NCBI RefSeq assembly: GCF_038396755.1
Contig: NZ_CP149822.1
Coordinates: 3,596,001-3,660,000 of the forward strand
Direction of reading: 5' to 3'
DNA from: Chitinophaga pollutisoli
Lineage (GTDB): Bacteria > Bacteroidota > Bacteroidia > Chitinophagales > Chitinophagaceae
Length of the DNA stretch: 64,000 bases
How positions within the stretch are numbered: position 1 is the first letter of the stretch; every line of letters starts with the position of its first letter. Positions 44,344-52,732 of the stretch are shown here, in pieces. A program made the translations under genes and the position numbers. The notes below the pieces were generated by a model. The model did no database searches. It saw only the letters and a program-made list of their open reading frames with translations, and was not told the DNA's origin.

Positions 44344-44944
44344 AACCCGCTTTCACGTTCAATCTCAGAATCGTTTGCAGCTTACTCACCGGCGTTTTGC
44401 CCGGATCGTTCAGGTAGATTTCATGATGCGACCCGTTCACCTCCAGGTGATGCTGGCGGATGTATTGGTGCAACCTGGCCACGGAGGCCTCTTCCTCGTA
44501 ATAGGAGCCCGTATGCAGCAACTGTACCGCCAGGGCCTGGGGCATCGATTCAAAACGCAGCGCATCCAGATAAGGCAGCCTCTTATTGCCCGCCAGCGCC
44601 GCCGCCTGCCGGCAATCCCCACGGGTAACAAACGCCGGCATCTGCAATGCCAGCTTCCAGTTCGACTCCTCCGCCGTCACCGCAGGCATAGGCGCCCCGC
44701 TGCCGGTCCACCAGTAACACTCCAGCGAAGGCATCCGGAAATCGTTGCCCTGCAACTTGCAGATCTTACGGATATTGTACGCCGTAGCCCAAAGCGCCTT
44801 GATTTTGGCATTGAACTCCCCGGCATAAGAAGCCCCCGCGCCTTCGACAGTTAAAAACTGCCCCGGCGCAACGGTAATCAGCTCCGGCACTGGCCGGGCG
44901 CGGTAATATTGCCGAAACTCTTTGGCGAGATCTGTTTTCTGCAT
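44342..44944 (-). CDS. GyrI-like small-molecule-binding domain protein
   Basis: The 200-residue protein has the GyrI-like/SOUL-type pattern: YRARPVPELITVAPGQFLTV, GEFNAKIKALWATAYNIRK, YWWTGSG and a C-terminal HEIYLNDPGKTPVSKLQTIL. These domains bind small hydrophobic ligands and often accompany transcription regulators. It lies 48 bp downstream of the frameshifted WYL regulator on the same strand and may be its partner. Confidence 0.85.
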   Translation of the reverse strand: MQKTDLAKEFRQYYRARPVPELITVAPGQFLTVEGAGASYAGEFNAKIKALWATAYNIRKICKLQGNDFRMPSLECYWWTGSGAPMPAVTAEESNWKLALQMPAFVTRGDCRQAAALAGNKRLPYLDALRFESMPQALAVQLLHTGSYYEEEASVARLHQYIRQHHLEVNGSHHEIYLNDPGKTPVSKLQTILRLNVKAG

Positions 44945-44992
44945 ATTCAGGTCGTTTATGCAAAGGAAACACCCCGGTGTGACAACCGTATG

Positions 44993-45950
44993 TCAGGAGT
45001 AATGTTCCCCCAGTTCAGCGATCTGCTGGCGGACGATGATCTTCAGGTCTTCCGGCTCCACAATGGTGGCATGCTTCCCGAGCATCAGCATCCAGCGCGA
45101 AAAATAATGAAGGCTGTGGAACAGGAAATCCATCTCCACATGCCCCGCTTCCACCTTCTCCTGCACAAATCCGTAATAGTATTTCTGTTGCCCCAGCCAG
45201 CGCGCCACCTCACTGGCAATGCGCACCCGGATGAGGCTCGGCTGGTCCGGATCGGACACATATTCCTTTGAAATGTATTGTTGCAAGGTTATCCGCTTCG
45301 ATTTGTCGAATCCCTGATCCGACAGGTGCAACGATTTGATACGATCCGCCCGGAAGTCGCGGTAATCGTTCCGGAGCCGGCACCATCCGATGAGGTGCCA
45401 GCTGCTATGCATATGGAATATCCCGATGGGCTCTATGTCGCGGCGCGATGTACTATCGCTGTAAAACGAGTAATATTCGACAGACAGTACCTTTTGGTTC
45501 GCCAGCCCTTCCTGGATATCGCTCAGGAACCGGTTGGGAAACTGCTGTTCGTTGTCGGGACGGTTATCGCGCAGCACGGCGATGTTTTCGTCGAGCGATT
45601 CCAGGAAGTCTTTATCGCTTCCCCGCAGTACGGCCCTGATTTTTTGCATGGCGGAACTGAACTGCTGTTGATTGGAGCGGTCGCTGTGTTTTTCCATGAG
45701 TTTTTCCCCGGTGAGCAATGCGGCGGCTTCTGTACGGTTGAACATGACGGGGGAGATGGTAACCGTCCACGATGTAATAGCCTGTTCCGGCCTCGGCGCC
45801 AATGGGCACGCCGGCTTCCATGAGCGCCCTGACGTCGCGGTAAACGGTGCGCAGGCTGATGTCGAATCGGTCAGCGATTTCCTGAGCCTTCACGATCTTC
45901 TTCCCCTGCAGCTGAACAAGTATAGCGGTTAAACGGTCGATGCGGTTCAT
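44993..45950 (-). pseudogene. YafY-type HTH/WYL transcriptional regulator with a frameshift
   Basis: The N-terminal part from ATG 45950 encodes a winged HTH (KIVKAQEIADRFDISLRTVY) up to EAGTGYYIVDGYHLP. The remaining WYL part (PVMFNRTEAAALLTGEKLME ... IEPIGIFHMHSSWHLIGWCR) continues in another frame to 44993. The frames join at a run of five C on the coding strand (45749-45753); removing one C restores GYHLPVMFNRTEAAAL. Full-length relatives of about 320 residues bind DNA and sense small ligands or nucleic acid. It may be a true pseudogene, a phase-variable site or a sequencing error. Confidence 0.8.
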
Positions 45951-46727
45951 ACGTCAAATGTAATGACAAATTTAGCCTGCAGTGCCTGCGTCTTTTAAAC
46001 TTTTCTATGGGTTTGGGCATCTTATTGGATGGAAAGGCTAAGATTTCCGGCTTTACTGTCTTTTAAAAAAAATATGTTTGAACACGCATGTATTTGTTTG
46101 GTTCGACGTCTAACCAATAAACAGCCGACAAAAGACACTGAACATATTGAAGAAACTAGTTGCTGTTACAGCATATAGTTAGGTTAAATGGTAAAGCCCT
46201 GGCAATTCCTTGCCGGGGCTTCTTGTATGGGGAAGTCAGGATAGATGGAGGAGATGGGTTAAAGCCCATCATTTTCAAATAAGTAAGTGTTAGGGAACTT
46301 TCCAATAACAATCATTTAACACAAGCTGGGGAGGATCGAATCTAATTTTGGGGCACCATGGCAGGGGTGGTTTGAAAGGATCACCCTTCCATGCAGTTAA
46401 ATTGGAGCGTATTTAGCAGGTCTGGGGCTCTCCCCGGACTTGTTATTTTCAGCTTGTTGTTAACGAAGTTTTAACAAGCCAGCCCGCAACTGCTTGTTAA
46501 ATTTCGGTAGCATCCACCACAGAAACCAGTAAGTTCAAAAATAAATAATGGAGCTTATCACCCATGGCCCGATGTTTATCGGGCTAATTTTTTGGGATGG
46601 CGTAAAATGTTAATGGCTTGTTGCTGTTTGTGTTGGATGTGCATGCGAGAAGCGTGGATGTGGGGCGGAAAGATTTATACAGCGCCTCTGGAGAAAAATC
46701 CGTAAATTATATAAGGGAGTTTTTTGA
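45951..46727. other. Gene-free 0.78 kb with several hairpins
   Basis: No credible gene. Hairpins: AAGCCCTGGCAA (46194-46205) / TTGCCGGGGCTT (46210-46221); GATGGG / GCCCATC near 46253-46270; TCTGGGG / TCCCCGGA near 46420-46437; and the terminator at 46567. Their number suggests one or more structured transcripts, but I recognise none. Confidence 0.45.
46567..46593 (+). terminator. Intrinsic terminator without a recognised upstream gene
   Basis: GCCCGAT (46567-46573), loop GTTT, ATCGGGC (46578-46584), then TAATTTTTT. The nearest + strand gene upstream is rnc, 2.4 kb away, so an unannotated short transcript may end here. Confidence 0.6.
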
Positions 46728-48791
46728 ATGTTAACGGGATGGTTCAATATCATTAAACGTGTTGGCCTGAAGCCGAATCCGAAGGAGGGTGACGAAAAGC
46801 GTTTGATGGTGGTAAATTCCTTCAGCTTTATCACCGCTTTGCTTTGTACCTTCTGCGGGGTCAGCCTTGCATGGGTTTCGGGAGACTGGTCCATTTTCTA
46901 CACCGCGATGGGTTTCGTCTGCGGCTTTCTTTCCATACTCGCGTTTAACCACGCCGGTTATTATAAGGCCGCCAAGTTCATGCTCATGTTCGTGTTCTGT
47001 ATGGTGATGCTATATTACGGCGCCACCTTCGGCGAAAGCACCCAGGTGCATTTCCTGGGCCTCTTCCTGATCGGGGTGCCTCTCCTCATCTGCACCCCCG
47101 CGGAAAAAGAATTCCGCTTCTACTGCATCCTCATGATCATCGTCTGCCTTTCCTTCCTCGAAATCAACTATTACTTCCAGCTCGTTACGCCCATGGACAT
47201 GTCGCGGAACGAATTGTATGTTTTCAGGTGGCTCATCATGGCCGTGGTGCTCGCACTCAATTTTATGGTGATTTCCTTCTATCAGGGCAACATCAAAGGG
47301 CTGTTCAAACGCCTCCTGGAAAACAATAAAACATTGCTCGAAAAGAACCGGACGGTGGAAGCGCAGGATGCCGAACTGAAAAGGGCCAACATCAAACTTT
47401 CCGCTTACAACGTTCACCTCGAACAGGAAGTCAACGACCGGACCCATGCCCTCAATGCCAACACCATTGCCATGGAGGAAATGATCCGCAACCTGAGCAA
47501 CAGCAACCGCCAGCTGCGCGACCAGGATAAAATGCTCACTTCCCAACTGAAAGAACTGGAGCTTGCCCGGGAAGCGCTCACGAAGGCCCGCGACGCGGCA
47601 GAGAAAGCCAATACCGCCAAGTCCGCCTTCCTCCGGGAAATCAGCCACGAAATCCGTAACCCGCTCAATGCTGTGATCGGGATGACGTACCTCCTGCTCC
47701 ACGAAACCGACAACCGCAACCGCATCCCGCAAAGCGTACTGGCCTATATCGAAAGCATCAGCGCCAGCGGCCATAGCCTCCTCGAAATCGTTAACAACGT
47801 CCTGGAACTCGCCCGCATCGAAGCCGGCAAGATCGACCAGGTGCAACCCGAACCCTTTAACCTGCGCGACTGGTTGCGCAGCGTCACTTCCATTTACCAG
47901 AACGCGGCGCAGGTCAAGAGCGTTGCCATCCAGCTGCAGATCGACAACCGCCTGCCTTCCATTATCGAGGGCGACCGCATCCATCTCACCCAGATCGTCA
48001 ACAATCTGCTCGGCAACGCCATCAAGTTTTCGCCGGAGAAGAAGCGGGTTACCCTGCATTGCTTCCGCCGCGAGCCCGCGCAATGGTGCATCCGCGTGTC
48101 TGACGAAGGGATCGGCATACCGGAAGAAAAGCAACGCGTCATCTTCCAGCCTTTCGAGCAGGCCGATGCATCCATTCACGAAACTTACGGCGGCACCGGC
48201 CTGGGCCTCACCATCACCCGGCGCATCGTGGAAATGATGGGCGGCAACATCTCCCTGCGCAGCGAACCCGGCATCGGCACCGCATTCACCGTTACCCTGC
48301 CGCTGATCGCGGAATCCGACGCCAGCGCCGAAACTTCCTGCCAATCCGACGTGGTACCCGAATACAACGCCTTCCCCGCCGAAACGCGCGTGCTGCTGAT
48401 GGAAGACAGTGAGATCAACCAACTCATCATGGAACGCTTTTTTTCGCATGTAGGTATCGCGCTGCATGTGGCCGCCAATGGGGAAGACGGCCTGCGGCTG
48501 GCAAAAGCCGTCCGCCCCGACCTGATCATCCTCGATATGCACATGCCACGCATGACCGGCCACGAGGTGATCGTCCAGATCCGGCAGGACGCCGAGCTGA
48601 GCCACATCCCCGTGATCGCCATCTCGGCAGACGCGTTCCGCGAACAGCAGGAAGAGGCCAAACGCGCAGGCGTAAACGAATACCTCATTAAACCCATCGA
48701 ATTCGACCGGCTCTATAACGTAATCGATCATTACCTGCGCGCCGCCAGGCAGCAAACGCCTTACCCGTTACGGGCGATCAAGGTGAGTTAA
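46728..48791 (+). CDS. Hybrid sensor histidine kinase/response regulator
   Basis: The 687-residue protein has about six membrane segments (30-185), a coiled-coil region (195-300), a HisKA domain with FLREISHEIRNPLNAVIGMT, an ATPase domain (NNLLGNAIKFSPE, SDEGIGIPEE, GGTGLGLTI) and a C-terminal receiver with DMHMPRMTGHE and YLIKPIEF. Signal and output are unknown: no DNA-binding regulator is adjacent. The membrane part resembles no sensor domain I can name. Confidence 0.9.
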   Translation: MLTGWFNIIKRVGLKPNPKEGDEKRLMVVNSFSFITALLCTFCGVSLAWVSGDWSIFYTAMGFVCGFLSILAFNHAGYYKAAKFMLMFVFCMVMLYYGATFGESTQVHFLGLFLIGVPLLICTPAEKEFRFYCILMIIVCLSFLEINYYFQLVTPMDMSRNELYVFRWLIMAVVLALNFMVISFYQGNIKGLFKRLLENNKTLLEKNRTVEAQDAELKRANIKLSAYNVHLEQEVNDRTHALNANTIAMEEMIRNLSNSNRQLRDQDKMLTSQLKELELAREALTKARDAAEKANTAKSAFLREISHEIRNPLNAVIGMTYLLLHETDNRNRIPQSVLAYIESISASGHSLLEIVNNVLELARIEAGKIDQVQPEPFNLRDWLRSVTSIYQNAAQVKSVAIQLQIDNRLPSIIEGDRIHLTQIVNNLLGNAIKFSPEKKRVTLHCFRREPAQWCIRVSDEGIGIPEEKQRVIFQPFEQADASIHETYGGTGLGLTITRRIVEMMGGNISLRSEPGIGTAFTVTLPLIAESDASAETSCQSDVVPEYNAFPAETRVLLMEDSEINQLIMERFFSHVGIALHVAANGEDGLRLAKAVRPDLIILDMHMPRMTGHEVIVQIRQDAELSHIPVIAISADAFREQQEEAKRAGVNEYLIKPIEFDRLYNVIDHYLRAARQQTPYPLRAIKVS

Positions 48792-48800
48792 TGGAAAAAT

Positions 48801-49550
48801 TTACAGGACGGGCAGATCCGCCCATTGCGTTTCGGCAATCACGCTTTCGTCGTCGGGCTTCGCTTTGCGGACGGAGTTCACCGTCCAGTATGCCAGTTCT
48901 TCGGAAGGGATGCTGTAGGCGAGAATGGATTTGATGCCTTCGTCGGACAGGTCGGGCCGCAGCCATTCCTTTTCCAGCTCGCGCGGGAGGATGAGGGGCA
49001 TGCGGCCGGCATTGTCGCCGCCGTTGTGGATGCGCGACATGATATCGTTCGCGTCGCGGGTGATAAGCGTGAAGGTGCCGGGGATTTCACCGGTTTCCGG
49101 ATCGGGGAGGTGCGACCAGGCGTAGAGCCCGGCGATGAAGAAAATCTCGCGGTCTTTTACGTGGATGTAATAAGGAACTTTGTTTTTCCATCCGGGGATG
49201 TCGCGGTGCTCGAAGAAGCCTGTGGCGGGTACGAGGCAACGGTTTTTGCGGATGCGGTTCCAGTAGGCTTTGGTGTCGAGGACTTTTTCGGCCCTGGCGT
49301 TCACCATCCATTTCCTGCCTTTTTTTACTTCTTCCGGCGTTTTCATGTAGTGGGGGATAACGCCCCATTCGAATCTTTTCAGTTTGAATTCGCCCTGTTC
49401 CTGCACTACCACCGGCCATTTGGGATAGGCCTGCGCCACTTTATGATAGGTGGGCTCGAAGTGAAGGTCGAGCTGCCCCATATCTTTCAGGTCGGGCAGA
49501 TAATCGAACACCGAGGCGATGCTGGCTGAAAATGAAAGGTCGTAGCACAT
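48801..49550 (-). CDS. SRAP-family abasic-site protein (YedK/HMCES type)
   Basis: The 249-residue protein keeps the active-site features of SRAP proteins: Cys2 right after the initiator Met, NARAEKV (Asn), ATGFFEHR (Glu) and IHNGGDNAGRMPLIL (His). SRAP proteins form a covalent DNA-protein crosslink with abasic sites in single-stranded DNA. The segment between the His and RMP is a few residues longer than in E. coli YedK. It is the last gene of an apparent umuC operon. Confidence 0.92.
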   Translation of the reverse strand: MCYDLSFSASIASVFDYLPDLKDMGQLDLHFEPTYHKVAQAYPKWPVVVQEQGEFKLKRFEWGVIPHYMKTPEEVKKGRKWMVNARAEKVLDTKAYWNRIRKNRCLVPATGFFEHRDIPGWKNKVPYYIHVKDREIFFIAGLYAWSHLPDPETGEIPGTFTLITRDANDIMSRIHNGGDNAGRMPLILPRELEKEWLRPDLSDEGIKSILAYSIPSEELAYWTVNSVRKAKPDDESVIAETQWADLPVL

Positions 49551-49560
49551 GGGATCAGGT

Positions 49561-50040
49561 TTATTCGATGTCGGAGAAGGGTATTTTGATTGCTTCCTGT
49601 TTCGTTTTCAAATTAAGGAAAAGTTCGCCAAACTGGATGAACAGGGAAACGTGGAGATTTTCCTTCCGGTCGGCTTTCCAGTTGGTATGCATTCGGATGT
49701 ACTGTTTGATGGCCGCTCCGGTAGCGGGATCGGGGCTCCATTTCCGTTTGGCGAGGAGGGCGATGAAAATATGATAACCTTCCGGTTGGGCGGCGGTGGC
49801 GAAGAGGCGCTCCCGGTCGGTGGCGTCTTCCCCGTCATACACGCGGCGGTGGGGATCGGCGGGGATGGCTTCCATATGCGCGCGGGCCTCGCCGATGGAG
49901 TGATACGCGGAAATAAGGAAAGCGCCTTTCAGCGTGGGGTGCATGCCGCGGGGATATTGCTGCCGCACGAACCAGCGGTGCCCCGCGGCCAGGAGCCCCT
50001 CCAGCACGGCGGGTTTCAATATGGCGAGCGGATTATGCAT
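49561..50040 (-). CDS. Unknown protein coupled to umuC
   Basis: The 159 residues begin MHNPLAILKPAVLEGLLAAG. The start ATG overlaps the umuC stop (TGATG), and the SRAP gene starts 10 bp after its end, so all three should be translated together. There is no signal peptide or membrane segment. The sequence is rich in aromatic residues and His, with GMHPTLKGAFLISAYHSIGE as a central piece. I recognise no family; its position suggests a DNA-damage role. Confidence 0.75.
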   Translation of the reverse strand: MHNPLAILKPAVLEGLLAAGHRWFVRQQYPRGMHPTLKGAFLISAYHSIGEARAHMEAIPADPHRRVYDGEDATDRERLFATAAQPEGYHIFIALLAKRKWSPDPATGAAIKQYIRMHTNWKADRKENLHVSLFIQFGELFLNLKTKQEAIKIPFSDIE

Positions 50041-51302
50041 CAGTCGGTTTTGGCTTTGATGACGTCGTGCAGGCGTGTGGTATAGCAGGGCGAAAGCCGC
50101 TCCTGCCGCAGCGCCCATTTCTTGTTGCCGCCCTGCACCGCGAAGCGCAGTACCGGCTTGCCGGCAAAGTGCCGGGAGATCCCGTCGAGCGCCTGCATCA
50201 GTTTTTTCTCTTTATCGTGGTCGGTGGATGCGAACAGGTTTTCCTGCACTTGCGAATCGGGGACCAGGTCCATGGCGATGATACCGGTTTTTTTGTAATT
50301 ATATCCCGGCTTGAAGATGCGGTCGAGGGCCTGCAGCGCGTGATGGATCAGCTCCCGCGTGCTGCTGGCGGGTACGGGGAGGCGGAGGTTGATGGAGCGG
50401 TGGTACTGCGCATCCTGGCCGCGGAAGTTATTCGTTTGCACGAAGACCTGTATCACCGTGGCCCGAGAGCCCTGGGCCCGCAGCTTCTGCGCGGCCGCGG
50501 CGGCGTAATTGGCGAGGGCTTCCCGGATGTCGTCTTTCTCGGTGAGCAGCTGCCCGAAGGAGCGCGCCACGCAAACGGCCTTCTTCGGCGGAGCGGTTTC
50601 CTCCAGCCCGATGCTGGGAATGCCGCGCAGCTCGTGCACCAGCCGGAGCCCCTGCACCGTCAGCTCCCGCCGCGCGAAATCATCCGGCGCGCGCGAAAGG
50701 TCGAGCGCGGAATGGAATCCCCTTTCGTGCAGCATGGCGGCGTATTGGGAACCGATGCCCCAGATGTCTTCCACCTGCGTGGCGGCCAGCACGGCCGCGG
50801 TGGCCGCGGGGCTATCCAGCACGAGGAAGCCTTCCGGCAATTTCGACTTCTTGACGTAGCGGTTGGCCATCTTCGCCAGCGTTTTGGTAGGCGCCACGCC
50901 CACCGACACAGGGATGCCCACATCCTGCAGCACCCCGCCGCGGATCGCCGCCGCCAGGCGCCCGGGAGCGGCGTGGCCGGAAAGGTCGAGGAAGGCTTCG
51001 TCGATACTGTACACCTCCATCTCCGGCGCGAAGGAAGACAATACCTGCATCACGCGCTGGCTGAGGCTGCCGTACAGGGTGTAATTGGAGGAGAAGACGG
51101 CCACATCGTGACTGCGGAGCATGTCTTCCATGAAAAAAGCCGGCGCGCCCATGCGGATGCCGAGGGTCTTGGCCTCGTCCGAGCGGGATATCACGCAGCC
51201 GTCGTTATTGCTGAGGACCACCACGGGGCGGTGAAATGCGCCGGGATGAAAGAGCCTTTCGCAGCTTACGTAAAAATTATTACAGTCAACCAGGGCGATC
51301 AT
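50040..51302 (-). CDS. umuC: Y-family DNA polymerase, UmuC-like
   Basis: The 420-residue protein begins MIALVDCNNFYVSCERLF with a catalytic Asp, and has YSIDEAFLDLSGHA with the DE pair, then VSVGVAPTKTLAKMAN and a helix-hairpin-helix DIWGIGSQYAAMLHERG. It performs translesion synthesis. The length and DNA-binding C terminus match UmuC rather than DinB. umuD is not seen beside it. I start at the ATG at 51302; the longer frame would extend through the palindrome and promoter box. Confidence 0.93.
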   Translation of the reverse strand: MIALVDCNNFYVSCERLFHPGAFHRPVVVLSNNDGCVISRSDEAKTLGIRMGAPAFFMEDMLRSHDVAVFSSNYTLYGSLSQRVMQVLSSFAPEMEVYSIDEAFLDLSGHAAPGRLAAAIRGGVLQDVGIPVSVGVAPTKTLAKMANRYVKKSKLPEGFLVLDSPAATAAVLAATQVEDIWGIGSQYAAMLHERGFHSALDLSRAPDDFARRELTVQGLRLVHELRGIPSIGLEETAPPKKAVCVARSFGQLLTEKDDIREALANYAAAAAQKLRAQGSRATVIQVFVQTNNFRGQDAQYHRSINLRLPVPASSTRELIHHALQALDRIFKPGYNYKKTGIIAMDLVPDSQVQENLFASTDHDKEKKLMQALDGISRHFAGKPVLRFAVQGGNKKWALRQERLSPCYTTRLHDVIKAKTD

Positions 51303-51304
51303 GA

Positions 51305-51327
51305 TGCTAAGTATGTTAGCAAATGTA
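51305..51327 (-). promoter_or_regulatory. Palindromic operator and -7 box before umuC
   Basis: TGCTAA-GTATG-TTAGCA (51305-51321) is a perfect 6+6 inverted repeat. On the minus strand the promoter box TACATTTG (51327-51320) overlaps its edge, so the transcription start would fall inside the palindrome, 3 bp before the umuC ATG. This is a typical place for a repressor, possibly a LexA-like one. No regulator gene is nearby. Confidence 0.5.
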
Positions 51328-51345
51328 GCTAAAAATATTGGCATT

Positions 51346-51564
51346 TCAGGCGTAGTGCGCTACGATCGCATCGGCGATCCTGCCTACCAGCGCGGCGTCC
51401 GGCGGCACGGGGCCCTGGGCGATGGCGCGCAGGTTGTCTTCCTCGTCGAGCTCGAAAACCACCAGCCCGTCACCGGTATCCACATGAAAAGCCATGCCGT
51501 AACCTTTGACGAAAGGCTTTACCTCGAATCGCTGCCCGTCGATGGTGATGGTAAAAAATTCCAT
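51346..51564 (-). CDS. Small conserved-looking protein of unknown function
   Basis: The 72 residues read MEFFTITIDGQRFEVKPFVK with two or three beta strands, then GDGLVVFELDEEDNLRAIAQ and a C-terminal helix. It is acidic, soluble and starts with an ATG. The compact fold-like pattern supports a real gene, but I know no family. It lies upstream of umuC on the same strand, separated by the umuC promoter. Confidence 0.6.
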   Translation of the reverse strand: MEFFTITIDGQRFEVKPFVKGYGMAFHVDTGDGLVVFELDEEDNLRAIAQGPVPPDAALVGRIADAIVAHYA

Positions 51565-51652
51565 GGGGCAAATATCCGTGTTTCAGGAATAAATACCATC
51601 GGGCGGAAGGGCAGCGTGTGCCAGGGGGTGTAACGTAAATGCGTGAGAGGAA

Positions 51653-51712
51653 TTCCTTACAGGCGCCGGCCACTTGCCTGGAAGCAGCCGCGGCCGGAGG
51701 CCTGGTTAGGAA
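51653..51712. repeat. Long imperfect hairpin between two minus-strand genes
   Basis: TTCCTTAC-AGGC-G-CCGGCC (51653-51671) can pair with GGCCGG-AG-GCCT-G-GTTAGGAA (51692-51712) around a 20-nt loop: about 17 pairs with one mismatch and small bulges. It lacks a T tail on either strand, so it is not a simple terminator. Confidence 0.6.
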
Positions 51713-51730
51713 AGGAATACTTCAGGGCCC

Positions 51731-52096
51731 TTAGTTGAGGAGCGCCTGGATTTTGCTGGTTAACTCTACAGGACTGAAAGGCCTTATGATGATTTCTTCC
51801 GCTTCCATACCAAACCAGGAAGAAATACTGTCCATAACGAAATACGCGGGCAATACAAGGATGACCGGCAATTGCCTGCGCGACCGCTGGTTGCGCAACT
51901 GCGCTGAAAGTTCGTTGAGATAAGGGAATGGCAGCTTCAGATCGGCGATCACCAGGTCGTAATCATACGTCCTCAATAGCATGGCCGCTTCTTTTCCGTT
52001 ATAGGCGAGATCTGCATGGTGCCCTTCTTTCTGAATAATTAACTCTACGACATGAATCATTAATAAATCATCTTCAATAACCAATATCCTTTTCAT
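51731..52096 (-). CDS. Single-domain response regulator with altered switch residues
   Basis: The 121 residues are one receiver domain. The acidic pair (VIEDD) and the phospho-acceptor Asp (VIADLKLP, about residue 52) are present. The usual Thr/Ser of the switch is Pro (PVILVLPAY) and the conserved Lys of the KPF motif is Arg (IIIRPFSP). No kinase is adjacent. It may still be phosphorylated but would switch differently, or act as a phosphate sink. Confidence 0.82.
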   Translation of the reverse strand: MKRILVIEDDLLMIHVVELIIQKEGHHADLAYNGKEAAMLLRTYDYDLVIADLKLPFPYLNELSAQLRNQRSRRQLPVILVLPAYFVMDSISSWFGMEAEEIIIRPFSPVELTSKIQALLN

Positions 52097-52385
52097 ATAC
52101 GATCACTATTACCCACTGCAGCACAGGCATACGACGGCCTGCCGCGAAACGCGTTGACTTTTTTGATCTATGCTGCTAAAGTGGAAGTTCAATAAAAACT
52201 GAGGCGACTATACAGGTATACGTCTGATCTTTTATATGGCTTTACGATAATGTTCAATCTACTAGGTATAAGCCGTTACGACCCTCACTTTGCATATACT
52301 GTGCCAAAACAGCCATTGGTTAATGAGCGTTAACAAACATGATGATAATAGGATTTGATGTCAGGCATTCCTATCTTTGACCCGA
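52097..52385. promoter_or_regulatory. Upstream region of metE with a -7 box
   Basis: No gene. TATCTTTG (52372-52379) matches TAnnTTTG. A TTTG at 52354-52357 is only 14 bp upstream, shorter than ideal. The start of transcription would be near 52386, some 30 bp before the riboswitch. Confidence 0.55.
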
Positions 52386-52414
52386 GTTCTTTACCCGATT
52401 CATTCTTTCCATAG

Positions 52415-52580
52415 TGCGGTAAGCGGCCAACGCCGCTTTTAAAAAGGAACCGTGTGCAAATCACGGGCTGTCGCGCAACTGTAAGTGACTGTCAAAGTTA
52501 CCGCCCACCAAGTTCATTGTCCTGACCTGAACAGGATGAGAAGAACGGCGGTAATGTTACAAGCCAGGATACTTGCCCGC
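52415..52580 (+). promoter_or_regulatory. Cobalamin (B12) riboswitch controlling metE
   Basis: The leader contains the conserved landmarks of the AdoCbl riboswitch: AAAAAGGAACCGTGTG (P3 region), CACGGGCTGTCGCGCAACTG, and the B12 box AAGCCAGGATACTTGCC at 52561-52577. The first stem is AAGCGG...CCGCTT (52421-52436). When adenosylcobalamin is present it should reduce expression of the B12-independent methionine synthase downstream. Confidence 0.95.
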
Positions 52581-52702
52581 TATGTAAGATCATGCTTTCG
52601 CGATTTGAAGCAATGGTCAGGACGCATTGTGGGCAAGCTATGCCCCGTTATGCCGTTCCGTGCCTTTTCCAATTCCTGAAAGCATACGAAAACCGTAAGG
52701 AG

Positions 52703-52730
52703 CATTAAGTCTCTTAATGTTTTAAAAGTT
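52703..52730 (+). promoter_or_regulatory. Hairpin before the metE start, possible expression platform
   Basis: CATTAAG (52703-52709), loop TCT, CTTAATG (52713-52719), then TTTTAAAAGTTTT up to the ATG. A Shine-Dalgarno-like TAAGGAG lies directly at the 5' foot of the stem. The hairpin could bring that site close to the start codon or act as a weak terminator. Confidence 0.4.
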
Positions 52731-52732
52731 TT

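Noticed and set aside
47010..48755. 581-codon minus-strand frame
   Set aside because: Antisense shadow of the hybrid kinase, which has all catalytic motifs.
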